A DNA stretch of 64,000 bases from Paraburkholderia monticola (GTDB lineage Bacteria; Pseudomonadota; Gammaproteobacteria; Burkholderiales; Burkholderiaceae). Where the stretch lies: assembly GCF_001580545.1 (NCBI RefSeq), contig NZ_LRBG01000004.1:558001-622000 (forward strand). The letters run 5' to 3'. A program made the translations under genes and the position numbers. Below are positions 38,475 through 49,289 of this stretch, one piece after another; the first letter of the stretch is position 1; every line of letters starts with the position of its first letter. A model generated the notes under the pieces. It ran no database searches and was not told the origin of the DNA. It worked only from the letters and a program-made list of their open reading frames with translations.

Positions 38475-40421
38475 ATGTCCGATCCCCATCGATCGGACCT
38501 TGCCAACGTGACCCGCCGCCTGCTGATCCTGTTCGCGCTCGCAGCCGGGCTCGTGGCGGCATGTTGGCTGACCTACAGCCTCGCATGGAGAAGCGGCGTC
38601 GACACGCTGCGGCGCAACGCCGCCGTGCGGGCCGAGCGCACCGCGAGCGTGCTCAAGAGCACGCTCGAGCGCTACGAATCGCTGCCTTATCTGCTCGCCG
38701 AGCATCCGATCGTGCAGGACGTGTTGATCGATCCGAATCCCGCCAACGTCGAGCGCGCGAATCTCTATCTCGAAGACCTGAACCGCCATGCGCGCGCGAC
38801 GGTCACCTACATCATTTCCGTCGATGGCTACTGCGTCGCCGCCAGCAACTGGGGCGGACCGGGCAGCTTCGTCGGCGCGGGCTATCAGTTCCGGCCGTAT
38901 TTCGTCGATGCGGTGAACGGCGGCGTCGGCCGCTTTTTCGGCATCGGCACGATTTCACAGGCGCCCGGCTACTACATCTCGCAGCCGGTGCGGCGCGACG
39001 GCAAGATCGTCGGCGTGGCCGTCGTCAAGCTCGATCTCGAATGGTTCCAGGGCGTCGATGCGGCCGAGCCGCTCGTCGTCACCGACGATCACGGTGTGAT
39101 CTTCCTGTCGTCGGTACCGGCCTGGAAGTACCACACGATCCGGCCGCTGCCCGGCCAGATCGCCAACTCGATTTACCAGGCGCGCCAGTACGCGCAGCAG
39201 CCGATCGCGCCGCTACCCGTGACGGTCGAGCGCACGCTCGAAGGCAATGCGCAGATCCTGCGCGTCGGCGGCGGGCGCTCCGCGCCGCGCTACCTCGCGT
39301 CGCGGCGCGGCATGGGCGAGCCGGACTGGCATCTGATCACGATGTCGCCGGTCGATCCAGTCGATGCCGACGCGCGCAAGGCGACCATCGTCACCGGCTT
39401 CGGCTATGTGTCGGTGGTGCTGCTCGCGTTCTACTGGCGCATGCGGCGCGCGCGCGTGCGCGAAATGATCCGCAGCCGCGCGCTGCTGCAAAAGGCCTAT
39501 GCCGAGCTGAACGAGCGCGTCGCCGAGCGCACCGCGGATCTATCCGAGGCGAACGAGCAGTTGCAACGGGAAGTCGCCGAGCGCACGCGCGCCGAGCAGG
39601 AGCTGCGCGCCGCGCACGACGAGCTGATCCAGGCGAGCAAGTTGGCCGCGCTCGGCCAGATGGCGGCCGGCATCACGCATGAGTTGAACCAGCCGCTCGC
39701 CGCGCTGCGCAGTTTCTCGGACAACACCCGGGTGCTGCTCGAACGCGGCGATCAGGCATCGGCGCGCGAGAATCTCGAAGCGATCGCGGCGCTCACCGAG
39801 CGCATGGGCAAGATCACGAACCAGCTGAAGCTGTTCGTCGGCCGCGCGCGGCCGCGCAGCGCGCGCGCGCCGATCGTGCGGGCGTTGCGCAACGTCGTCG
39901 CTTTGCTGCAAAAGCGTTTGCAGGGCGTCGAGCTCGAATTCGTGCTGCTCGATGTCGCTGCGAATGCCGGGGCCGCCGATGCACGAGGCGCCGTGCGCGC
40001 ACCGCTGAATCTCGCCGACGATCACCCGGAGCTGGTCGCGAATTGCGACGATCTGCGGCTCGAACAGGTGTTGATCAACCTGCTCGGCAACGCGCTCGAC
40101 GCCACCGCTGGCTTGAGCCCGCCGCGCATCACCGTCGAGATCGAGGCCAGCGACGCGACCCTGTCGATCGCAGTCGGCGACAACGGCCCCGGCATTCCCG
40201 ACGACGTGCTGCCGCGCCTCTTCGAACCGTTCTTCACGACGAAGGAAATGGGGCAGGGGCTCGGCCTTGGCCTCGCGATTTCCTCGTCGATCGCGCGCGA
40301 TTGCGGCGGCTCGCTGGTCGCGCGCAACGCACCGGATGGCGGTGCATCATTCGTGTTGACGCTGCGTCGCGCGCGCGTGCTGACGAGCCCCTCGCACGAT
40401 CCGCTGACCGCGGGCTCCTGA
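38475..40421 (+). CDS. dctB: C4-dicarboxylate sensor histidine kinase DctB
   Basis: 648 residues. First membrane span at about 15-36, a periplasmic double-PAS sensory region (about 60-300; 'ATVTYIISVDGYCVAASNWG', 'FFGIGTISQAPGYYISQPVRRDGKIVGVAVVK'), second span near 310-328, a coiled coil ('ELNERVAERTADLSEANEQLQREVAERTRAEQEL'-like, about 345-395), then the kinase: H box 'AAGITHELNQPLAALRSF', N box 'LINLLGNALDAT', G boxes 'VGDNGPGIPDD' and 'GQGLGLGLAIS'. It senses external C4-dicarboxylates and phosphorylates DctD. Confidence 0.94.
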   Translation: MSDPHRSDLANVTRRLLILFALAAGLVAACWLTYSLAWRSGVDTLRRNAAVRAERTASVLKSTLERYESLPYLLAEHPIVQDVLIDPNPANVERANLYLEDLNRHARATVTYIISVDGYCVAASNWGGPGSFVGAGYQFRPYFVDAVNGGVGRFFGIGTISQAPGYYISQPVRRDGKIVGVAVVKLDLEWFQGVDAAEPLVVTDDHGVIFLSSVPAWKYHTIRPLPGQIANSIYQARQYAQQPIAPLPVTVERTLEGNAQILRVGGGRSAPRYLASRRGMGEPDWHLITMSPVDPVDADARKATIVTGFGYVSVVLLAFYWRMRRARVREMIRSRALLQKAYAELNERVAERTADLSEANEQLQREVAERTRAEQELRAAHDELIQASKLAALGQMAAGITHELNQPLAALRSFSDNTRVLLERGDQASARENLEAIAALTERMGKITNQLKLFVGRARPRSARAPIVRALRNVVALLQKRLQGVELEFVLLDVAANAGAADARGAVRAPLNLADDHPELVANCDDLRLEQVLINLLGNALDATAGLSPPRITVEIEASDATLSIAVGDNGPGIPDDVLPRLFEPFFTTKEMGQGLGLGLAISSSIARDCGGSLVARNAPDGGASFVLTLRRARVLTSPSHDPLTAGS

Positions 40422-40452
40422 TTTCACAACGAAGCATCACCCGGAACACGCA

Positions 40453-41802
<1,350 letters not shown>

Positions 41803-41862
41803 GGAGTGGTGGCGCCGGCGGCGGGAGATCGCGCCGGCGCGGTTGGACCTGCTAGACCGGGC

Positions 41863-42399
41863 TCATGCCGCGTTGCCCTTGAGCGCCTTCGCGAGCAACT
41901 GGTCGAGTTCCGCGAACTGCGGCTCGCCGACGTAGCGCTTCAGGATCTTGCCGTCTTTATCGATGACGAAGGTGGTCGGCGTGAGCTGCACGTTGCCGAA
42001 CTGCTTGGCGGCCGAGCCGTCGTCCATGGCGACCTTGAACGGCAGCTGACGCGTTTGCGTGTAGTTGGTCACGTACATCGGCGCGTCGTAGTTCATCGCC
42101 ACCGCGACGAATTCGAGGCCCTGGCCCTTGAAGCGGTTATAGGTCTCGACCATCTGCGGCATTTCCTTCATGCAGGTGTCGCAGTTGGTTGCCCAGAAGT
42201 TGACGAGATAAACCTTGCCTTTCAGGTCCGCGGTGGTGAGCTTCTGCCCTGACAGCAGCGTGAAGGTCGCATCGGGCACGCGTTGCTGGCCGGCGAACGC
42301 GAAGTAACCGGCGACGGCGAGCGCAACGGCCACGGCCACCGCGATCAGATAGCGAAGCGGGTTCGTGCGCCGGGCGGCGCTCGGTGAATTGGAACTCAT
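41863..42399 (-). CDS. TlpA/ResA-type membrane-anchored thioredoxin
   Basis: 178 residues. An N-terminal membrane span ('YLIAVAVAVALAVAGYFAF', residues about 17-36) places the thioredoxin domain in the periplasm. Active site CDTC in 'LVNFWATNCDTCMKEMPQM', cis-proline in 'QLTPTTFVIDKDGKI'. Such proteins reduce specific periplasmic substrates, for example in cytochrome c maturation. Convergent with dctD across a 60-base gap. Confidence 0.9.
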   Translation of the reverse strand: MSSNSPSAARRTNPLRYLIAVAVAVALAVAGYFAFAGQQRVPDATFTLLSGQKLTTADLKGKVYLVNFWATNCDTCMKEMPQMVETYNRFKGQGLEFVAVAMNYDAPMYVTNYTQTRQLPFKVAMDDGSAAKQFGNVQLTPTTFVIDKDGKILKRYVGEPQFAELDQLLAKALKGNAA

Positions 42400-42600
42400 G
42401 AACGGAACCTCGTGAGTCGCGCGCGGCGCGGAACAATGGGTCTGGATGGTGGCCGTCGGGCCGGTGCTGCATAGCTTGACTATTGTAGACCCAATGGGGC
42501 TGCTGCGCCGAAATGGCGGGATGTCGTCGCTGCGCACCGGCCCGGCAGCCGATCAGCGGATAATGGCGCTTTATGCTCCGCGAGTCCGATCTTTCGTCCC

Positions 42601-43284
42601 ATGCTCCGCACTGTTCTCAGCATCCGCCGTTTTATTGCCCAGGTTTTGTGCCGTTTTCCGTCGATCAGCTATGTGCCCGCCCGCCGTGTGAGCGTATTCC
42701 TGCCGGTGCCCCTCTTCCGTCGTGCCTCTCCGCTTGCCGGTCGCGCTAGAACCCTGGCCGGCACGGCAGCGGCTGCGCTCGTGTTCGGCGTTGCGCTCAG
42801 CGCCTGCTCGCCGACCTTCGACTGGCGCACCGTGATGAACAACGACAACGGCTACACGGTCGACTTCCCGGCCAAGCCGGGCAACGACCAGCGCGCGGTG
42901 CAGATCGGCGGCACCCCGATGCAGATGGCGATGCAGACCGCCGAAGCCGGCAATGCGGTCTTCGCGGTCGGCACCGTGATGCTGCCCGACGACAGCGACG
43001 CCACGCAGCGCGCCGCGCTCGAATTCCTCCGCGCGGGACTGGCGCGCAACGTCGGCGCGGCACCCGAGGCGCACGCGGTGCAGATCCCGCTGGCAGCGGG
43101 CGGCAAGACACCCGGCCTCGAGATGATGGTGAGCGGCGCGGCGGGCGCCAATCATGAGTCGCGCACTGTGTACGCGCGGCTCGTCGCGCGCGGTCGACAC
43201 GTGTATCAGGCGGCGATCGTCGCCGATCAACCGCTGCCGCAAGATCAGGTGGACCAGTTTTTTTCGTCATTCCAGCTGTACTGA
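42601..43284 (+). CDS. predicted lipoprotein of unknown function
   Basis: 227 residues from the ATG at 42601, with a lipobox (LSAC) at residues about 66-69 after a hydrophobic stretch ('TAAAALVFGVALSA'). A lipobox so far from the N-terminus suggests that the true start is downstream, for example the in-frame GTG at 42673 or 42688. The mature part ('NDNGYTVDFPAKPGNDQRAVQI' to 'QVDQFFSSFQLY') looks like a compact alpha/beta domain seen in uncharacterised proteobacterial lipoproteins. Convergent with the truncated comM. Confidence 0.75.
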   Translation: MLRTVLSIRRFIAQVLCRFPSISYVPARRVSVFLPVPLFRRASPLAGRARTLAGTAAAALVFGVALSACSPTFDWRTVMNNDNGYTVDFPAKPGNDQRAVQIGGTPMQMAMQTAEAGNAVFAVGTVMLPDDSDATQRAALEFLRAGLARNVGAAPEAHAVQIPLAAGGKTPGLEMMVSGAAGANHESRTVYARLVARGRHVYQAAIVADQPLPQDQVDQFFSSFQLY

Positions 43285-43616
43285 CAACGGCATTTTTGGC
43301 CGATCGGGGGCGCTTCAGAGTGTCTCGGGCAGTGAAAGTTCCTTCGCAGGTTTGTGCGCTAATTATCGGTTTACGTTGAGATTTCCGAGTTATACGCACA
43401 GCCTGTGGATAACTCTGTTGAGAAGTCGGCCTCAATGGCCGCGAAAGCCCATCAGACGGGCCTTTCGTTAGAATGCGCGTGCGCGGGCCGTTTTAAAAAA
43501 GTCAATGAAATCAAGGCGCTTTTGAGGCGCTCGTGTGTGCGCCTTTCAGTTGTATCAAAATCTGTCAGCTGCTCGAACATGTGTATAAGTCAAGTCTTGA
43601 CAGTCGTTTTTTCTCG
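43285..43616. other. intergenic region between convergent genes
   Basis: 332 bases with no gene. Two imperfect hairpins could act as terminators: cgaaagccc / gggcctttcg near 43442-43467 and aaggcgc / gcgcctt (43513-43519, 43539-43545) followed by T's. Both are weak. The stretch is already less G+C-rich than the backbone to its left. Confidence 0.4.
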
Positions 43617-44985
43617 TCATATCGAGCCAAAAGCGCGTCGGTATTGAATCGCCTCGGCGACCTGCGCGGCGCTCGGCATCGCCGCGCCTGCCAGGTCGGC
43701 GATGGTGCGCGCGACCTTCAAAACCCGGTAGTACGCCCGCGCCGACCAGCCGAAGCGCTCGCCGGCTTCGCGCAGCAGCGCCTCGCCCGCCGCGTCCGGG
43801 CGACACACCTCGTCGACTTCGCGTCCGTCCAGCTCACGGTTGGTCTTGCCTTGCCGGGTCAGTTGCCGCTCGCGCGCGGCGCTTACGCGTTGGGCGATCG
43901 TCGCGCTGGCTTCGCCGGTCGTGGCGGCGCGGGTGGCGAGCTCGGCGGCGCTGAGCGCCGGAATCTCAAGCTGGATGTCGATGCGATCGAGCAGCGGTCC
44001 CGACAATTTGCGCAGGTAGCGCGCGGCCACTTCCGGTGTGCAGCGGCAGCGCCCGCCCGGATCGCCGCGCCATCCGCACGGGCACGGGTTCATTGCGGCG
44101 ATCAGTTGGCAGGCGGCGGGGAAATCCGCTTGCCAGGCGGCGCGCGAGATCGTGATGCGGCCGGCTTCGAGCGGCTCGCGCAGCGTTTCGAGCACCACGC
44201 GATCAAACTCGGGAAGTTCGTCCAGAAATAGCACCCCCAGATGCGCGAGCGTGATTTCGCCGGGCTGCGGCGGATTGCGTCCGCCGACCAGCGCGGCCGC
44301 GCTCGACGAATGGTGCGGCGCCCGAAACGGCCGCTGCCGCCACTGCGACGGCTTGAAACCGATCCGGCTCGCTGACAGCAACGCTGCGGAGGCGAGCGCT
44401 TCGTCGTCGGTCATGGGCGGCAGCAGGCCGGGTAGGCGTGCCGCGAGCATCGACTTGCCGGCACCGGGTGGTCCGATCAGCAAGATGTGATGGCCGCCGG
44501 CCGCGGCGACTTCGAGGGCACGCCGGGCAGCGCGCTGGCCGATCACGTCGGCCATGTCCGGCGCCGCGGTGGCGGCATGCTCGCGGAGTTCGGGGGTGGC
44601 GACAGGACTCAGGCGCGCGTCGGGCGACCCCGCGAGATGCGCGCATAGTGATGGCAGATCGGCGGCGCCGAACACGTCGACGCCGGGCACGAGCGCCGCT
44701 TCCGCCGCACTTGCGGCTGGCAGGTAAAGCTGTGAGGTGGTGTCGGGATCAGTAGCGCCGGCGCTCGAAAGACCGCCGCGCGCGGTGCCACATGCCATCG
44801 CGAACGCGCCGCGCATTGGCCGCAGCGCGCCGGTCAGCGACAGCTCGCCGGCAAACTCGCGATCGAGCAGCGATTCGGCTGGAATCTGCCCGCTGGCGGC
44901 GAGGATGCCGAGCGCGATCGGCAGATCGAAACGCCCCGATTCTTTCGGCAGGTCGGCCGGCGCGAGATTGACCGTCACCGACTAT
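43617..44985 (-). pseudogene. comM: 5'-truncated comM (yifB), Mg-chelatase-like AAA+ ATPase
   Basis: About 454 codons survive, from 'VTVNLAPADLPKESGRFDLPIALG' to the normal C-terminus 'AQVAEAIQYRRAFGSI'. Walker A 'GPPGAGKSMLAARLPGL' and Walker B 'VLFLDELPEFDR' are intact. Full-length relatives have roughly 65-70 more residues at the N-terminus (an S5/Lon-like beginning); here the minus-strand frame meets a TAG two codons before this point and the sequence turns into island DNA. ComM is a hexameric helicase promoting branch migration in natural transformation. A GTG at 44978 could restart translation, but the product would lack the N-terminus. Confidence 0.9.
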
Positions 44986-45058
44986 GTCGCCTCGAAACTG
45001 AGCTAGATAGGCGTACCCTATGGTTACGCGTACATAGGAGACCTCTGGTCAGATCACT
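44985..45058. other. left junction (attL-like) region of the island
   Basis: Between the last comM codon and the first recombinase gene. Contains a direct repeat gcgtac (45011-45016 and 45028-45033) and an inverted repeat cctatg / catagg (45017-45022 and 45033-45038), a plausible recombinase-binding arrangement. The exact crossover point cannot be fixed without the other end. Confidence 0.5.
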
Positions 45059-47008
45059 ATGAGTAAAGCGACGAGTGGGAAAACTTTAGTTTTCATGTGT
45101 CGAGACGCCATGTTCGGGCGGGAGTATTTTCGGGAGCTGTCAGTGTCTCTCGCGGACCTAGGCAATATTAGGCTGAACTCCTGGATTTATGATGTTCTTA
45201 CTTCATATAGCCAGGCGTCGACTCTTAATCCCTGCCGAAGTCCCGAAACGCGATCCTTTCTTCGAAGTGTACGAGTGTGCTTGGAGAGACCTGCAACGAG
45301 GAAGTATTTGACGCGCACCTCGGAACAAATAGGGCGCAATGATTTTGTGAAATTTTGCGATGCCTTAGAGGATGCTCTTCAACAAAATGCAGAGTCATCA
45401 TGGGACGAGTCCTACCTCTATTCTCAATCTGCCATGTTCAGAAGGTGGGCGCTAAAGCCACTGCTCGGCATTTCAGCCGATGCGGCGACATGGGCCCGGG
45501 GAAAGTTCAAAACGAGATTCAACCCAAGACCTCCCTCGCGCCGCACTTTGAGTGAGGGCCCTGCTGAAACCGCAGACGGTCACTTAAAGAATCCTCTTGG
45601 TGCGATGCCTCACGCGAATCTTGCTCAACTTCGTGAGCGGGATATCGAACGGCTACTCTCGGACATCCAGAAAGTGCAAGACGGATTTTTCTTGGAACTC
45701 CGATACTGGCGCGGCGTGCGCGAGCGACTTCTCGACATTGCCCGACGCAAGCCGAGCGTTAGGGAAAACGAATTAGCAAAAGCCTATCTGGACGGTCGTT
45801 TGCAATTAAGAGGCGAAATCGATGAGTTTAAGGCGTGCGATTCGGCTGGACTTTTCTCTGCAATCGTACGTTTTGCAAATAAAAAGAACTTTGCGCGAAA
45901 TCCTACCCGTCAGTCCAAGAGTGCGATATCGACCGGTATGCAATCACGAATTCCCGATGTTTTGCAGATTTCTTCTGAAAAGATGAAGGGGGTTTTGCCG
46001 AGGCACGTATGTTTTTTAACGAGAAATTCGCTGACGCGAGAGCTGATATGTGCTTTTTATATCTTATTGATTCACACGCGATTCAATGTCGGAACGTTAC
46101 GGGATTTGCGTCGAGAACATATTAAATTTGAAAATGGCATATATACGATAAGTGGCTATAAATCGCGATCGGACCAGCCGACGCCGATCGTTGATATTAC
46201 CGCGGAAAGCTTGGCTGCGTTCGAATCTATGCAGTTGGTACTTTGGAATCACGATCAAATGACGCGCTTTGGCCAAATAGAAAAAAACGAAAATCGCCTT
46301 TGGTTTACATGGAATCACAGCGGGAGGCAAAAATGCTTACATCACCCGTTAAGCAACATCGACAAGATCAAAGCAATTCTTCTGAAACAAATGGACGTCC
46401 CCTGGTTCAGCGACGAACAGATACGCGTTCACATGCTTACGTTGGACCAACTGTCGGGAAAAGCAGACATCAGAGTCGTCCGGGATACGGCGGGGCATGC
46501 GAGCGAAAATACTACGGCTGCGTATTTTCGGAACCTTCCGACGGCACGCCGTCTATCGTCAATAAATCTGGAATTTCAAAGAAGAATCGACTCAACCATT
46601 AAATTCCAAATCGCCAAGGAACGGAACACGTTTTCCGATAAGTTCGATCCTCAATATGTCGACGAGGGACTGATGTTTCCTATTGGTGATGGTACCAGTT
46701 GTGCGTCTCCTTTCGATCCTCCAGACCGGGCATGGATCGAAGACGGGTTTTGCAACGGTAAAAATTGCCACAAAGGACAAGGCTGTCCCAACAACAAGAT
46801 CGTTATCAATAAGAGCCGGGTCATCGAAGTTTGGGCTACAGCTAAATATTATGCGTCAAACTGGAAGGCGCTTCTTCAGAAAAACGAGGAAGGATTTTTG
46901 ACGATGCACGGCCCCGCGATGATTTTCAACTTGATACTTAAAGACTACATTAGATCAAGTTCGCAGTGGGATTTGGTGAAGAAAATCGTCGAGGACTATG
47001 ATGAATAA
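45059..47008 (+). CDS. ginA: GinA-like tyrosine-recombinase-family protein
   Basis: 649 residues. The second half has a recombinase catalytic-domain layout: first Arg in 'HTRFNVGTLRDLRREHI' (near 343-360) and 'RDTAGHASENTTAAYFRNL' (near 477-495) resembling the LGHxxxxTTxxY end, with the candidate nucleophile tyrosine. Where the second HxxR box should be, the sequence reads HMLT, so one catalytic arginine is missing or displaced. A cysteine cluster 'CNGKNCHKGQGC' near 564-575 may bind zinc. It overlaps the next gene by 11 bases. No clear ribosome-binding site close to the ATG. Symbol given by analogy with GInt islands. Confidence 0.75.
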   Translation: MSKATSGKTLVFMCRDAMFGREYFRELSVSLADLGNIRLNSWIYDVLTSYSQASTLNPCRSPETRSFLRSVRVCLERPATRKYLTRTSEQIGRNDFVKFCDALEDALQQNAESSWDESYLYSQSAMFRRWALKPLLGISADAATWARGKFKTRFNPRPPSRRTLSEGPAETADGHLKNPLGAMPHANLAQLRERDIERLLSDIQKVQDGFFLELRYWRGVRERLLDIARRKPSVRENELAKAYLDGRLQLRGEIDEFKACDSAGLFSAIVRFANKKNFARNPTRQSKSAISTGMQSRIPDVLQISSEKMKGVLPRHVCFLTRNSLTRELICAFYILLIHTRFNVGTLRDLRREHIKFENGIYTISGYKSRSDQPTPIVDITAESLAAFESMQLVLWNHDQMTRFGQIEKNENRLWFTWNHSGRQKCLHHPLSNIDKIKAILLKQMDVPWFSDEQIRVHMLTLDQLSGKADIRVVRDTAGHASENTTAAYFRNLPTARRLSSINLEFQRRIDSTIKFQIAKERNTFSDKFDPQYVDEGLMFPIGDGTSCASPFDPPDRAWIEDGFCNGKNCHKGQGCPNNKIVINKSRVIEVWATAKYYASNWKALLQKNEEGFLTMHGPAMIFNLILKDYIRSSSQWDLVKKIVEDYDE

Positions 47009-49289
47009 AGCAAACAAAACGCCTTTTGTTGCCCTCACAGACAATCGGAAAAAGTATTCGACCACAGCAATAAATATGGCCATTCGGGCGCAAGGCGATT
47101 TGTCGCTGACGAAAGATTGGGTGCTTAGATTGAGAAGACCAGAAGCGCGTCCCGAGGAAAGCCAGTATTTTGAAAGAGATTTCAAGAAGACGTTCCTGCC
47201 GCCGAATGGCCTTTACTCCATACCTGTTTCGCTATCGGATCGAGGTGACCTCGTCGCAGCGATAGTGCTTGGGATCGATGCGTTTGTCGCGCGGGTGTCC
47301 GATAGCGTTACCCGAACTCGGCGCGCGGCCGTGCACCTCAATACGATAATCAATTTTTTTGAGGCGATGTGGCTCCGCGACATAACGTCGATAGACGCGA
47401 TGAGCTACGAAAATTTCGACGAGATTATCAGACAAGTTGCGAGTGGAGGATGGCCTCTCGCTTTACGTTTGAAAGTGCGGCTAATCGCGGCCCATGTGAA
47501 AGCGGCGGACTGCAAAGGTGTATTCGCTGGTAGAAATTTGAGGGCGTTGTTATCCACAAACTATAGGACGGTTGCCGCCTTCGCTCTTCGTACATTCGAA
47601 GCTGAAAATGACACTGACGAACGAAAAAGGCATGATCATCCGAACGATGATCGCGACACCGACTCGGAGGATTCATCCGAAGTCAAGGCCCTCTTCTCCC
47701 GAAGCATGTTTACTTCGATATGTCAGGCGGCCAACTTTCTTTATGATGCTGGCTCTCGATACGGCCTATCATTTTGCCCGTTTCCAGAAAGTAACAAATT
47801 GGCCCAACAACTGGGTATAGCGGGGGGGAGGACCTCAAATCTCGAAATAGGATTCGTAGGAAGGCTTTGCCGTATTTCGATGATATGGTTGTATGAAAGG
47901 GGCCCCGCACTTCTCGCACTCTTCCAACGATTGACATTGTGTATAGAGGAAAATACGGGGCCGTCGCCCAAGACTGTTGGAAAGCGGCTTTACGAGACAT
48001 TCCTTGATTGTGCTGAACGAGAAGAATTGGAAGCATTGCTTCCATTTCCCCTCGTCAACTTGGATTTCACTCACGGTGCGCATAGAGATTACTCGTTGCG
48101 ACGCGCATTGACATGTTTCATGGCATCATGTTTTGTGCTGATCACCTTTATGAATGCCCGCCGAAGAGGGGAGGTAATTCACAAAAAAGTGGGACTGATG
48201 CGTGGCGCGCTTCAAGTGCACAGCGAAAAGATGAAGATATACGAGGTGGCGTTTTACATTCTAAAAACATATAAGAAGAAAATACCATTTTATGTCAATG
48301 AGACGACCTGCTTGGCCATAAGAAGCCTCGAGGTGATCCAAACGTGTTACAGCCGCATTGATACTGCGTTGGGTCATTCTGATGCTTTGACGTCGCTAGA
48401 AGACATACCTCTATTTTCATATAGGAGATTCAGTGTTGCAGAATGCGTAGGAGCAACCCTAAAATTTTTTGGTTTTAGTGATTACGCAAGGGATCAAGAC
48501 AACCCAACTAACATAATTATTGAAGCGGGCGGGGATCGTGGTCTCATGTTCACAGATACCCACGTTTTCCGTCGTATGTACTGCTTGGTCGCTTTTTACC
48601 GATATGAAAACAGAGATATTATGGCGATTAGCTGGCAGATATGTCATATGGATCTTAAATCGGTACGCACTTATCTCACAGACCCGATGTCAAGAAAAGA
48701 TGTCGAGACGATATATGCAAAAATGCCGACCGAAGCTGAGGACCGACGTCGGGCATTTATCGCCGAGGATGCGGATCTCGAGAGGGAGATGACTCGCGTT
48801 GGCAATCTAAAAATGGCCGAAGAGATTGATGAAATTATCTCTGGTGAGAAATATACCGGCGGGTTTGCTAAATATATTCGAAAGATTCATGCGCGATTTT
48901 CAAAGGTGGTCTCCTTCGAAACGGATAATCTCGTTGAGTCGGTCTACCATGCGATTAAACGACGGGGCCATTTCCCGCGGCCATACTCCCATGGGGAGTG
49001 TATGCTCGGATCTGTTGGCAACAGAAAAGCAGCGCGTTGCTACTCAATGGCGGACGACCGTCACCATTTCGAGGATGCGAGTCCGTCCAAATGTGGTGGC
49101 TGTCGATTTCACCTCACGAAGGTTGCTTACGTCGAAAACTTGCGGCTTGAGGCGTCGGCTCTCAGGCGCGAAATAGAAGAAGGTGGGCTGGATGGATTTG
49201 CGCTTGCTCGTAAGAAACGTGATCTGAAGGCGCTTGAGACTTCGATTGCGTCGCTCTGCGAACGACTGGAGATAGAAAATGAAGGGTGA
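46998..49289 (+). CDS. ginB: GinB-like tyrosine recombinase
   Basis: 763 residues, the largest of the module. Full catalytic set in the second half: Arg in 'ITFMNARRRGEVIHKK', HxxR as 'THVFRRMYCLVAFYRYENRD', then 'ISWQICHMDLKSVRTYL' supplying the histidine and nucleophile tyrosine. The C-terminal ~100 residues carry paired cysteines ('RCYSMADDRHHFEDASPSKCGGC') like a small zinc-binding domain. Overlaps its neighbours by 11 bases on each side, so translation of the module is coupled. Base composition is visibly A+T-richer than the backbone. Confidence 0.8.
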   Translation: MMNKANKTPFVALTDNRKKYSTTAINMAIRAQGDLSLTKDWVLRLRRPEARPEESQYFERDFKKTFLPPNGLYSIPVSLSDRGDLVAAIVLGIDAFVARVSDSVTRTRRAAVHLNTIINFFEAMWLRDITSIDAMSYENFDEIIRQVASGGWPLALRLKVRLIAAHVKAADCKGVFAGRNLRALLSTNYRTVAAFALRTFEAENDTDERKRHDHPNDDRDTDSEDSSEVKALFSRSMFTSICQAANFLYDAGSRYGLSFCPFPESNKLAQQLGIAGGRTSNLEIGFVGRLCRISMIWLYERGPALLALFQRLTLCIEENTGPSPKTVGKRLYETFLDCAEREELEALLPFPLVNLDFTHGAHRDYSLRRALTCFMASCFVLITFMNARRRGEVIHKKVGLMRGALQVHSEKMKIYEVAFYILKTYKKKIPFYVNETTCLAIRSLEVIQTCYSRIDTALGHSDALTSLEDIPLFSYRRFSVAECVGATLKFFGFSDYARDQDNPTNIIIEAGGDRGLMFTDTHVFRRMYCLVAFYRYENRDIMAISWQICHMDLKSVRTYLTDPMSRKDVETIYAKMPTEAEDRRRAFIAEDADLEREMTRVGNLKMAEEIDEIISGEKYTGGFAKYIRKIHARFSKVVSFETDNLVESVYHAIKRRGHFPRPYSHGECMLGSVGNRKAARCYSMADDRHHFEDASPSKCGGCRFHLTKVAYVENLRLEASALRREIEEGGLDGFALARKKRDLKALETSIASLCERLEIENEG

